Assembly: GCA_016794035.1 (NCBI GenBank)
Contig: JAEUHS010000093.1
Coordinates: 1-40,246 of the forward strand
Direction of reading: 5' to 3'
From: Planctomycetota bacterium
Lineage (GTDB): Bacteria > Planctomycetota > UBA1135 > UBA2386
DNA length: 40,246 bases
The notes under the pieces were generated by a model. It ran no database searches. It was not told the origin of the DNA and saw only the letters and a program-made list of their open reading frames with translations. Each line of letters opens with the position of its first letter. Position 1 is the first letter of the stretch. A program made the position numbers and the translations under genes. Positions 25,310-33,288 of this stretch are shown piece by piece.

Positions 25310-26692
25310 TCAGCCGCCGAGCGCCTTCTGCAGCGCGGCGAACTGGCGCACCACCTCGGTGGTCGCCACAGCCAGCTGGTCGGCGAGGTCGAGCCGGCTC
25401 TGTTCGGCGTCGAGCACGGCGAGGAAGTCGTCGATGCCCGCATCGAAGCGCTGCTGCGCGAACGTGCGCGCGCGTTCGGCGGCGTCGACCGCGGCGGCGA
25501 GTTCGGCGACCTGGCGGCGTTGGTTCTGCAGCGCGCTGGTCGCGTTCTCGACCTCCTCGAACGCGCGCAGCACGGTCTGCTCGAGGTCGGCGCGCGCCTC
25601 GTCGATCGCCGCTTCGCGGCCGGCGATCTGGGCGCCGACGCCGCCGCCGGTGAACAGCGGCAGTCGCAGCTGCGGTCCCGCGCGCAGCGCGCGGCTCGAG
25701 CCCTGCAGCAGGTCGCCGGCGCGGTCGGCCTCGAGGCCGAAGAAGCCGGTCAGCGACAACCGTGGGAAGCGTTCGGCCAGCGCCGCGCCGAGCCGGGCGG
25801 TCGCGGCGTGCAGCCGATGCTCGGCCGCGCGCACGTCCGGGCGCCGTTCGACCAGGTCGGCCGGCAGGCCGATCGCGACCACGTCGGGAACGGCACCCAG
25901 TCGCGCCGCCTGCGTGAGAGCGGCGGGCAGCTGGTCCGGCGTGCGACCCAGCAGCACGGCGAGCCGGTTCCTGGCTTCGTTCCAGGCGCGGTCCTGGGCC
26001 GGGATGCGCGCGCGCGCAGCGGCCAGCAGGCGCTGGGCGCGCGCGGTGTCGAGGTCGCTGCCGACGCCGCCGGTCGCGCGGGCGGCGGTGAGCTGCACCA
26101 GCTGTTCGGCGGCGGTGACGCTGGCGTCGGCGACGTCGCGGCGCGCGGTCGCACCGACCAGGCCGGCATAGGCGGTGACGACCTCGGCACACAGCGACAG
26201 CCGCACGGCGGTGGCATCTCCCTCGCTGGCGCCCAGCTCGGCACCGCGTGCTTCCTGTTCGCGCGACAGGCGACCGAACAGGTCGAGCTCCCAGCTGGCG
26301 TCGAAGCCAAGCGTCCAGGTGTCGTAGCTGATGCCCCGCACCGGGCTCGGCGTCGCCTCGGTGGTGCGCACGCGCGAGTAGCTGCCGACGCCGTCGAGCT
26401 GCGGCAGGTTCGCCGCGTCGGCCACGCCTGCGGCCGCACGCGCCTGCCGGATACGGGCCATCGCGCCGCGCAAGTCGAGGTTGTCCTGCAGGCAGCTGGC
26501 GACCAGCTCGTCGAGCTGCGGCGAACCGAGCTGTTGCCACCACGCGGCGCGCGACGGCGCCGTCGTCGGGAAGCCGGCATCGTCGCCCAGCCACGTCGCC
26601 GGCGCCGGCAGCGCCGGCCGTTCGTAGTCGGGACCGACCGCGCAGGCGGCCAGCAGTCCGACGGCCACCATGGAGAGCGGCCGCGCGTTCAC
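25310..26692 (-). CDS. Outer-membrane efflux lipoprotein (NodT/OprM family)
   Basis: A 460-residue TolC-like outer-membrane channel. A lipobox LAAC (Cys17) is followed by AVGPDYERPALPAPATW, the usual start of NodT-family proteins, and by two OEP repeats rich in long helices (for example NLDLRGAMARIRQARAAAGV and LVERRPDVRAAEHRLHAATA). It should form the exit duct for the adjacent ABC-type efflux system. The start is a GTG overlapping the MFP stop (GTGA, 26689-26692), so translation is coupled. It is the last gene of the tetR-permease-ATPase-MFP-OMF operon. Confidence 0.94.
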   Translation of the reverse strand: MNARPLSMVAVGLLAACAVGPDYERPALPAPATWLGDDAGFPTTAPSRAAWWQQLGSPQLDELVASCLQDNLDLRGAMARIRQARAAAGVADAANLPQLDGVGSYSRVRTTEATPSPVRGISYDTWTLGFDASWELDLFGRLSREQEARGAELGASEGDATAVRLSLCAEVVTAYAGLVGATARRDVADASVTAAEQLVQLTAARATGGVGSDLDTARAQRLLAAARARIPAQDRAWNEARNRLAVLLGRTPDQLPAALTQAARLGAVPDVVAIGLPADLVERRPDVRAAEHRLHAATARLGAALAERFPRLSLTGFFGLEADRAGDLLQGSSRALRAGPQLRLPLFTGGGVGAQIAGREAAIDEARADLEQTVLRAFEEVENATSALQNQRRQVAELAAAVDAAERARTFAQQRFDAGIDDFLAVLDAEQSRLDLADQLAVATTEVVRQFAALQKALGG

Positions 26693-27783
26693 TTCGGTGT
26701 CCCCTCGGCAGGCGTGTCGGTGGCGCCAGGCGCATTCAGCGACTCGACGAACACGTCGACCAGCTGGCCGACCTGCACCGGCAGCGCGGTCGGGTCGAGC
26801 GCGTAGAGCACCTGCAGCACGCGCGTGTCGACCTGCTCGCGGCTGCTGCCCGACAGCGAGCGCTTCGGGATCATCAGCGGTTCGACGGCGACGAAGCGCA
26901 GCGGCGCCGACAGCTTGGGGTTGCCGCGCACGAACGCGCGCGCGGGCGCCTCGGGGCGCAGCCGCCAGACGTCCATCTCGTCGATGTCGGCGCGCACGTG
27001 CAGCGTCCGCACCGCGCCGAGCACGATCGCCGGTTCGGCACTCGGGCCCGCGGCGGCATACTCGCCGACGCGCACGTTGACCTGCAGCACCTTGCCGTCG
27101 AACGGGGCGGTGACCTGCAGCTGCTGCAGCTCGGCCTCGACGCTGGCGACGCCGGCTCTGGCCGCGTCGACGCGCGCACGCGCGATCGCCAGATCGGGCG
27201 CCCAGGCGCCGACCTCGACCCGCTCGAGTTCGGCCTCGGCGGCGGCCAGCGTCGCCTGCGCGACGGCGACCGCCGACTCGCGGCGCGTCAGTTCCTCACG
27301 GCTGATCGCGCGCGGATCGCCGACCGCGGTCGCGAGACGCAGCAGATTCTGGCTGTCGGTCAGCTGCGCCCGGCGTTGTGCGACGGCGGCCGCCAGCGGC
27401 GCCAGGTCCTCGGCGCGCGGCAGCGCGACCAGCCGTGCCAGTTCCTGTTCGGCGCTGGCGAGGTCCGCCTTGCGGATCGCCAGCTGGGCCCGCAGGTCGC
27501 GGTCGTCGATCTGCAGCAGCAGATCACCCTTGGTCACGTCGCTGCCGATGTCGTGCGGCAGCGCCGCGACCAGCCCCGGGCGCGCGACGCCGAGACCGAC
27601 GTTGCGCGTGCTGGCCTCGACCACGCCGGTCGCCGAGACGCGGCTCGGGAACGGCGGCACTGCGGGCGTCGTCAGGCCGGGTGTCGGCTTCGGCTGCTCG
27701 TCGCCCTTGTGCACCGACCAGGCGGCGAGCGAGATGCCACCCAGCGACAGCGCCGGCAGCAGGATCAGGCGGACGATCATCAT
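26689..27783 (-). CDS. Periplasmic adaptor (HlyD/MFP) of ABC efflux system
   Basis: A 364-residue membrane-fusion protein. An N-terminal hydrophobic anchor (residues about 3-22) is followed by a lipoyl-like half (RVSATGVVEAS, ALPHDIGSDVTKGDLLLQID), a long alpha-helical hairpin (about 85-210, rich in Ala, Glu and Arg), and the second lipoyl half and beta-barrel (VTAPFDGKVLQVNVRVGEY). It links the inner-membrane ABC permease to the outer-membrane channel. The start ATG overlaps the ATPase stop (ATGA, 27780-27783). Confidence 0.93.
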   Translation of the reverse strand: MMIVRLILLPALSLGGISLAAWSVHKGDEQPKPTPGLTTPAVPPFPSRVSATGVVEASTRNVGLGVARPGLVAALPHDIGSDVTKGDLLLQIDDRDLRAQLAIRKADLASAEQELARLVALPRAEDLAPLAAAVAQRRAQLTDSQNLLRLATAVGDPRAISREELTRRESAVAVAQATLAAAEAELERVEVGAWAPDLAIARARVDAARAGVASVEAELQQLQVTAPFDGKVLQVNVRVGEYAAAGPSAEPAIVLGAVRTLHVRADIDEMDVWRLRPEAPARAFVRGNPKLSAPLRFVAVEPLMIPKRSLSGSSREQVDTRVLQVLYALDPTALPVQVGQLVDVFVESLNAPGATDTPAEGTPK

Positions 27784-28517
27784 GGTTGGTGGCTGTGCAG
27801 TTTCAGGGTGCGGTCGGCGGTCTGCGTGCGCACGCCGGCGACGAGGCCGTCGTCCATGCGCACGATGCGATCGGCGAAGTGGAAGATGCGCGCGTCGTGG
27901 GTGACGACGACCAGCGCGCGGTCGCCGCGCATCGCGATCTCGGCCAGCAGGCCCATCACGATCTGGCCGTTGTCGGCGTCGAGCGCGCTGGTCGGTTCGT
28001 CGCAGACGACGAAACGCGGTTCGTGCACCAGCGCGCGGGCGATCGCGACGCGCTGCTGCTGGCCGCCCGACAGCTGCGTCGGTCGCACCTTGCGCTTGTC
28101 GGCGATGCCGACGCGTTCGAGCTGCGCTTCGGCAGCGGCGATCGCCTTGCGGCGCGGGTGGCCGAGCAGCAGCAGCGGCACCGCGACGTTCTCGGCCGCG
28201 GTCAGCGCCGGGATCAGGTTGAACTGCTGGAACACGAAGCCGACGTTCTCGCCGCGCCAGCGCGTGCGCGTCGACTGCCGCAGGTGCTGCGGGTCGACGC
28301 CGAGCACCTGGCACTCGCCCTCGGTGCGGTCGAGGATGCCGGCCAGGATCGAGATCAGCGTCGTCTTGCCACAGCCGCTCGGGCCGACCAGCATCACCAG
28401 TTCGCCCCACGGCACCTCGAGTTCGATGCCGCGCAGGGCGTGCACGGCGGCGGCGCCGCGGCCGAACACCTTGGTGACGCCGTGCGTACGCACCGCGAAG
28501 GCCTTCGCCTCAGCCAC
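27780..28517 (-). CDS. ABC efflux ATP-binding protein (MacB/LolD type)
   Basis: A 245-residue nucleotide-binding subunit. Walker A GPSGCGKT (45-52), Q-loop FQQFN (Gln97), signature LSGGQQQR (149-156), Walker B FVVCDEP (169-175) and the switch His207 (VTHD) are all intact, so it should hydrolyse ATP. The sequence style, with a short linker and CDEPTSALD, is that of the MacB/LolD/FtsE group, whose partners are FtsX-like permeases, as here. The start is GTG at 28517, overlapping the permease stop by 8 bp. Confidence 0.95.
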   Translation of the reverse strand: MAEAKAFAVRTHGVTKVFGRGAAAVHALRGIELEVPWGELVMLVGPSGCGKTTLISILAGILDRTEGECQVLGVDPQHLRQSTRTRWRGENVGFVFQQFNLIPALTAAENVAVPLLLLGHPRRKAIAAAEAQLERVGIADKRKVRPTQLSGGQQQRVAIARALVHEPRFVVCDEPTSALDADNGQIVMGLLAEIAMRGDRALVVVTHDARIFHFADRIVRMDDGLVAGVRTQTADRTLKLHSHQP

Positions 28518-29691
28518 GGAACACCACCGCCGGCTCCAGCCGGATCACCTTGATCATGCTGACCAGCGACGACAGCGCGCAGATCAGCGCCACCGCCGCG
28601 GCGCTGATCGCCGGGATGTGCCACGTCATGCGGAACGCGAGTTCGGTGCCGCCGGCCTGGATGCCGAACAGCGCCGCGAGGCCGACGCCGAGCCCGTAGC
28701 CGATCGCGCCGGCGAGCAGCGCCTGCAGCAGCACCATGCGCAGCAGCAGCCACGTGCTGCCGCCCATCGCCTTGAGCGCGCCGAAGTAGCGCAGGTTGTC
28801 GAGCGTGAAGTTGTAGAAGGTCTGCCCGGCGATCGCGACGCCGACCAGGAAGCCGAGCAGCACCGCGATGCCGAAGTTGATCGGGATGCCGGTGTTCTTC
28901 AGGTAGTAGAGGATCGTGTCCCACTGCATCTGCTCGGCGGTGCGCGCGCGCAGGCTGGTGGTCGCGGTGATGCGGTCGGACAGCGCGGTCGGGTCGACGC
29001 CGTCCGCGGCCTTGGCCAGGATCAGCGACATCTGCTTGCGCTCGGGCGGCGCGAACGACAACGCGCGCGTGTAGGTCGTGTAGATGACCGGCTGGCTCTG
29101 GAACGTGCGCGTGACCTCGCACAGGCCGACGACGACCGCGCGGCGGTCGTTGATCTGCAGCGTGTCACCGACCGCCATCGGGATGCGTTCGGCGTCCTTG
29201 GCCGGATTGCCCTGTGCGTCGTAGGCGCTGTAGCGCGCCAGCCGGGTGCGCGCCGAGACCACGTCGAGGATCACGCCGTCGGCTCGGCGCAGGTCGCCGA
29301 GGTCGCCCTCGACCATCTTCGGCGGCCCGCCGATCAGCGTCGCGTCGTCGAGACCGACGACGATCACCGACCGGAACGTGCCGTTCTGCAGCCGGCCGCG
29401 CAGCACCGCCTTGTACATCGGCACCGCCCACTGCACGTCGGGCACGCCGCGTACGCGGTCGAGCGCCGTCGACTGCATCGGTTCCAGCTCGTCGATGTAC
29501 TTGACCTCGGGGTCGGTGACCCAGATGTCGGGCAGGCTGGTGTCGGCGACGAACGCGTAGGTGCGCGACATCAGGCCGACGAAGATCGACGACTGCTGGG
29601 TGATCAGCAGCGCGGCGAACGTGATGCCCAGCAGGATGCCGAAGTACTTGGCGACGTCGCCGACCAGCATCTTGATGGCGATGCGGTTCAT
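28510..29691 (-). CDS. FtsX/MacB-like ABC permease
   Basis: A 393-residue permease with one N-terminal helix (YFGILLGITFAALLIT), a large periplasmic domain (about residues 45-265) and three C-terminal helices (FGIAVLLGFLVGVAIAGQTF, LRMVLLQALLAGAIGYGLGVG, ISAAAVALICALSSLVSMI). This is the four-helix topology of FtsX/MacB-type transporters, which work as mechanotransmitters moving substrates from the periplasm or outer leaflet. The terminal RLEPAVVFRG is typical of the family. The start overlaps the tetR stop (ATGA, 29688-29691). Confidence 0.92.
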   Translation of the reverse strand: MNRIAIKMLVGDVAKYFGILLGITFAALLITQQSSIFVGLMSRTYAFVADTSLPDIWVTDPEVKYIDELEPMQSTALDRVRGVPDVQWAVPMYKAVLRGRLQNGTFRSVIVVGLDDATLIGGPPKMVEGDLGDLRRADGVILDVVSARTRLARYSAYDAQGNPAKDAERIPMAVGDTLQINDRRAVVVGLCEVTRTFQSQPVIYTTYTRALSFAPPERKQMSLILAKAADGVDPTALSDRITATTSLRARTAEQMQWDTILYYLKNTGIPINFGIAVLLGFLVGVAIAGQTFYNFTLDNLRYFGALKAMGGSTWLLLRMVLLQALLAGAIGYGLGVGLAALFGIQAGGTELAFRMTWHIPAISAAAVALICALSSLVSMIKVIRLEPAVVFRG

Positions 29692-30341
29692 CGGGCAGCC
29701 CTTCGTCGCGGCGGCGCCGCGGATGCGCTTTGGATGCCGGCCAGCGAGAAGGCGGCCGTGTGTTCGCTCAGTTCGCGCAGGCCGGCGGGGGAGAACGACG
29801 GCAGCGCGTGCAGGCGCTGCAGCACCGGCTCGGCGTGCTTGTAGACCAGCACCTGGCCGATCACGCTGTTGGTGCACAGCCGCACGCGGCTCCTCGGCGC
29901 GCCCTTCGGCAACAGGCGTCGGACGATGCCGGTCAGCCGCTCGTACATCGGCCGGATCGAGCGTTCGACCATCGTGTCGAGCGCCGGCGTCGGGTCGACC
30001 ATCTCGCGCGTCATCAGCGTCTGCAGCCAGACCGGGCGGTCGGGGCGCAGCATCGAACCCATCCACCACACCAGCCACTGCGTGAACTCCTCGACCGCGG
30101 GCATGCCCTTGGTCGGCGCCGGCATCGGATGACCGACGAAAGCCGACTGGTGCGCCGCGGCCAGCACCGCGGCGTAGAACGCCTGCTTGCTGCCGAAGTG
30201 GTAATTGACGGCGGCGACGTTGCAGCCGGCGGCGACGCAGATCTGCTTGATGCCCGTGTCGCGGAAGCCGTGCTCGGCGAACAGCGGCCCGGCGACCTCG
30301 AGCAGGCGCTGGCGGGTGGCGTCGGCGACGGTGGCGGACAT
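29688..30341 (-). CDS. TetR-family repressor (CecR/DUF1956 type)
   Basis: A 217-residue regulator. The TetR DNA-binding domain occupies about residues 8-57 (LLEVAGPLFAEHGFRDTGIK, with the recognition part GCNVAAVNYHFGSKQAFY). The C-terminal part (MVERSIRPMYERLTGIVRRL) resembles the DUF1956 domain of E. coli CecR, which controls the ybhGFSR-type ABC efflux genes. It is the first gene of the efflux operon, so it probably represses its own transcription and is relieved by a ligand. A perfect palindrome lies 36-51 bp upstream of its start. A start at 30380 is possible but would overlap that palindrome. Confidence 0.92.
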   Translation of the reverse strand: MSATVADATRQRLLEVAGPLFAEHGFRDTGIKQICVAAGCNVAAVNYHFGSKQAFYAAVLAAAHQSAFVGHPMPAPTKGMPAVEEFTQWLVWWMGSMLRPDRPVWLQTLMTREMVDPTPALDTMVERSIRPMYERLTGIVRRLLPKGAPRSRVRLCTNSVIGQVLVYKHAEPVLQRLHALPSFSPAGLRELSEHTAAFSLAGIQSASAAPPRRRAAR

Positions 30342-30376
30342 GGGTCGCGGAACGTTGCCGCGGCGGCGGCAGCGAG

Positions 30377-30392
30377 TCAAATGGGGATTTGA
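30377..30392. promoter_or_regulatory. Perfect 16-bp palindrome (candidate TetR operator)
   Basis: TCAAAT (30377-30382) and ATTTGA (30387-30392) are exact inverted copies around GGGG, in an AT-rich patch of otherwise GC-rich DNA. It lies between the divergent tetR-efflux operon and the MFS exporter gene. On the minus strand it overlaps a -35-like TTGACT (30380-30375), although the -10 region 17 bp on is poor. It is probably the site through which the adjacent TetR protein controls both transcription units. Confidence 0.6.
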
Positions 30393-30437
30393 AATCGCCG
30401 ATGGATGTCGGCGCAGCGAACGCTACGGTGCCGTTCC

Positions 30438-31829
30438 GTGTCCGCGCCCACGCCCCCGACCTCGCCCAGGTCCTCGGACCGACTGCTGATCTGGGCCATC
30501 GTCGCCTCGCAGTTCGGGCCGCCGTTCATGTTCTCGGGCGTCGCCGTCGCGCTGCCGGCGATGGGGCACGAACTCGACCTGTCGGCGGTGCAGCTCGGCC
30601 TCGTCGAGACCACGTTCCTCGCCAGCGCGACCGCGTTCCTGTTGCCGGCCGGGCGGCTGGCCGACGCCGGCGACCGGCGCACGGTGTTTCGCTGGAGCCT
30701 GATCCTGTTCGGTGTGCTGACGCTGGCGCTGGCCCTGGCGAACGGCGCCGTGAGCGTGCTCGGGCTGCGGCTGCTGCAGGGCATGGCGTCGGCGCTCGGT
30801 TCCGCCGCCGGCCCGGCGCTGCTGGTCGAACTGGTGCCGCCCGAACGCCGCGGCCGCATCTTCGGCGCCGTGCTCGGCACCGCCTACGCGGGCCTGTCGG
30901 CGGGGCCGCTGGCGGCGGGCTGGATCGTCGCCCACCTCGGCTGGCGCGCGGTGTTCGCGTTCGGCGCCGCGCTGATCCTCGTCGGCTACCTGCCGGTGCA
31001 CTTCCGCCTGCGTTCGCGCTGGCGCAACCCCGGCCGGTGGGTGCACGTGCCGAGCCTGCTGCTGCTGGTGACCGCGGTGTTCGCGATGGTGTTCAGCTCG
31101 GCGGCGCTGCAGCGCGGCTGGCCGGCCTGGGCGGGGCTCGGCGGCGGGGCGCTGCTGCTGGTCGTGTTCCTGTGGCTGCAGCTGCGCATCCGTTCGCCGC
31201 TGCTCGACCTGCGCGAGCTGGCGCGCAACGCGGTGATGACACGCGCCCTGGTCGTGCAGCTGCTGGTCTACGGCAACGCCTATTGCTCGATCTTCATGAT
31301 GAGCATCTTCCTGCAGGTGACGAAGGGCATGGCCGCGCCCGACGCCGGGCTGATCCTCGCGATCGGTTCGCTGGTGATGGCGTGCATCGCGCCGTTCGCC
31401 GGTCGGCTTGCGGACGCGATGCGGCCGCAGGTTGTCGCGGCGGTCGGCGTCGGCGCGGTGGCCGTCAGTTCGGTGCTGGGCATGAGCCTGACCGCCGACG
31501 TGCCGACCTGGCGTGTCGCCGCCGTGCTGGTCGCGCAGGGCATCGGCTTCGGGCTGTTCTCGTCGCCGAACCTGGCGCTGATCATGGGGAGCATGCGCGG
31601 CGAACACAGCGGCACGGCGTCGGCGCTGGCGGCGCAGTCGCGCGGCGTCGGCATGTTCGCCGGCATGGCGATGACCGGCGTTCTGATCGCCGTGCACTTC
31701 GGCAGCCAGCAGGTGCGCGACGACCCGCCGCGTTTCGTGCTGGCGCTCGGCAATGCCTACACGGTGCTGCTGGTGACGTCCGGGCTGGCGCTGCTGTTCG
31801 CGGTGGTGGGGCGGCGGCGCGCGGCGTGA
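30438..31829 (+). CDS. MFS drug exporter (DHA2/EmrB-QacA type)
   Basis: A major-facilitator protein of about 463 residues with roughly 14 hydrophobic helices. Motif A-like GRLADAGDRRTVF follows helix 2, and the motif C-like AGLSAGPLAAGW lies in helix 5, as in drug/H+ antiporters. In the second half GRLADAMRPQVV repeats the A motif. I favour GTG 30438; an in-frame ATG at 30405 would give 474 residues, and no strong ribosome binding site decides between them. It is divergent from the tetR-efflux operon with the palindrome between them, so the two export systems may be co-induced. It converges on the next gene with 7 bp between stops. Confidence 0.9.
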   Translation: MSAPTPPTSPRSSDRLLIWAIVASQFGPPFMFSGVAVALPAMGHELDLSAVQLGLVETTFLASATAFLLPAGRLADAGDRRTVFRWSLILFGVLTLALALANGAVSVLGLRLLQGMASALGSAAGPALLVELVPPERRGRIFGAVLGTAYAGLSAGPLAAGWIVAHLGWRAVFAFGAALILVGYLPVHFRLRSRWRNPGRWVHVPSLLLLVTAVFAMVFSSAALQRGWPAWAGLGGGALLLVVFLWLQLRIRSPLLDLRELARNAVMTRALVVQLLVYGNAYCSIFMMSIFLQVTKGMAAPDAGLILAIGSLVMACIAPFAGRLADAMRPQVVAAVGVGAVAVSSVLGMSLTADVPTWRVAAVLVAQGIGFGLFSSPNLALIMGSMRGEHSGTASALAAQSRGVGMFAGMAMTGVLIAVHFGSQQVRDDPPRFVLALGNAYTVLLVTSGLALLFAVVGRRRAA

Positions 31830-31836
31830 CCCCGGT

Positions 31837-32724
31837 TCACAGGATGTCCAGCAGCGCCGCGAACAGCTGCTCGCGGGCATCGCGGTCGCGCAGCAGGTCC
31901 TTGCGCAGTTCGTAGACGCAGATCGGCACCGTGCGCGGCACGATCGGCATCGCCGGTGCGACGTAGGTGCTGTCGACCTCGACCCGCGCCGCCGGGTCGA
32001 GCGCGCGCAGCGGGACGAGCAGCGCGGCGACCAGGCGCTCGAGTTCCGCCGCCGGCAGGAACGTGCCGCCGCCGTTGTGTACGCGGTCCTGGAACAGCAT
32101 CGCTGCGGGCCGCCGTTCGCGGCTGCGATCGTGTGGTGTGACCGCGCCGGCGAACTCGTCGAACGAGTGGTGGTGCACGACGCGCCGCACGGTGCGCGCG
32201 TGGTCGACGAGGCACTGCTCGATGGCCGTGTGCCAGGGCTGCACGAGTTCGGCCGCGATCTCGCGCCGCCGCGCCTCGGGCAGATCCGCGCGCAGCAGCG
32301 GTACGCCGCGGTACGCCGCGCGCGGCACCTGCTGTTGGGGCAGGGATCGATTGGCGTCGGCGAGCAGCCGCGTGCAGGCGAAGAACGCCACCGCGCGCCC
32401 CTTTGGTTGCAGCGCCAGCCGCGTCGCCATCGCCGCGGTGCCGAGATCGCCGTTGTCGACGATCGACGGCGCCAGCAGGCTCGGGTCGGTGTCGGTGTAC
32501 GTGTCGGCGAACGCCGCTGGCAGCCGGGTGCCGCCGTGCGGCACGACGTGCACGACCTCGATCGCGCCGCTGCCCGGCAGCACCAGGAAGCCGCCGCCGA
32601 CCTCGCGCACGTCGGCCCCGGTCGCGCGGACCCGCTCGAGGTCGAAGACGTCGCCCGGTGCCAGTTCGGCCTGACGTTCGTCGATCCGCCGTCGCACTTC
32701 TGAGAGGTCCAGCACGGCGCGCAT
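31837..32724 (-). CDS. N-formylglutamate amidohydrolase-like protein
   Basis: A 295-residue protein. VVPHGGTRLP (near residue 60) matches the HSSRxxP-type first motif of N-formylglutamate amidohydrolases, a metal-dependent family. DANRSLP (near 122), VVHHHSFDEF (near 185) and DSTYVAP (near 249) fit the later metal and substrate motifs. Known members hydrolyse N-formylglutamate in histidine breakdown or related amides; no hut genes are nearby, so the substrate is uncertain. The ATG at 32724 is 19 bp after the YaeQ stop on the same strand, suggesting co-transcription. Confidence 0.55.
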   Translation of the reverse strand: MRAVLDLSEVRRRIDERQAELAPGDVFDLERVRATGADVREVGGGFLVLPGSGAIEVVHVVPHGGTRLPAAFADTYTDTDPSLLAPSIVDNGDLGTAAMATRLALQPKGRAVAFFACTRLLADANRSLPQQQVPRAAYRGVPLLRADLPEARRREIAAELVQPWHTAIEQCLVDHARTVRRVVHHHSFDEFAGAVTPHDRSRERRPAAMLFQDRVHNGGGTFLPAAELERLVAALLVPLRALDPAARVEVDSTYVAPAMPIVPRTVPICVYELRKDLLRDRDAREQLFAALLDIL

Positions 32725-32743
32725 GCTAGCGGCGCGGTCCCGG

Positions 32744-33277
32744 TCAGTCCGCCGGCACCAGCGGCACCTCTTCGAGCACGGCCTCGATCGCGGTGCCGTT
32801 GCAGACGATCGTCACGCGGCCCTCGTGGCGCGACAGGTCCCAGCGGTTGTTGCGGTCGAGGTGTTCTTCGAGCGCGGTCAGCAGCTCGGTCGGCACCTTG
32901 ATCAGGCGCACCTGGTCGCCCTTGTGCACCTTCTCCTTCTTGCAGCGCTGCTGCAGCAGGTCCGGGCGGCGGTGGCAGTAGACGGCCACGCGTTCGGCCA
33001 GCTTCGAGGCGCGGTGCAGCCGATCGGCGGCCGGCGCGCCGACTTCGATCCACGCCAGCACGCGGCCGTCGCCGGTGCGGTGCCAGATCGCCGGGTCGGC
33101 GCCGTCGGACAGACCGGCGCTGAACTCGAGCCCCGCGCCGTGTTCGAGCGCGAACGCCAGCACGCGCGTCAGCAGGTAGGCATGGTCCTCGGACGGATGC
33201 CGCGCGACGCGCAGGTCGAGCGACTCGTAGACGCCCCGGTCGATGTCGGCGAGCTGGATCTCGAAGCGGTGCAGCAC
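32744..33277 (-). CDS. yaeQ: YaeQ family protein
   Basis: A 177-residue cytoplasmic protein of the YaeQ family, which has a PD-(D/E)xK nuclease-like fold but no settled function. Typical segments are visible: the start LHRFEIQLADIDRGVYESLD, the central EDHAYLLTRVLAFAL, EFSAGLSDGADPAIW and GRVLAWIEVG. The GTG at 33277 gives the usual length (about 180). It lies 11 bp after the Lnt-like gene stop in a four-gene minus-strand run. Confidence 0.9.
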   Translation of the reverse strand: MLHRFEIQLADIDRGVYESLDLRVARHPSEDHAYLLTRVLAFALEHGAGLEFSAGLSDGADPAIWHRTGDGRVLAWIEVGAPAADRLHRASKLAERVAVYCHRRPDLLQQRCKKEKVHKGDQVRLIKVPTELLTALEEHLDRNNRWDLSRHEGRVTIVCNGTAIEAVLEEVPLVPAD

Positions 33278-33288
33278 GGGCGCGGACT

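Noticed and set aside
23319..26735. A long open minus-strand frame across the transporter, CBS protein and outer-membrane channel genes
   Set aside because: It is a different frame of the same strand as three well-supported genes; its sequence is low-complexity with no recognisable motif.
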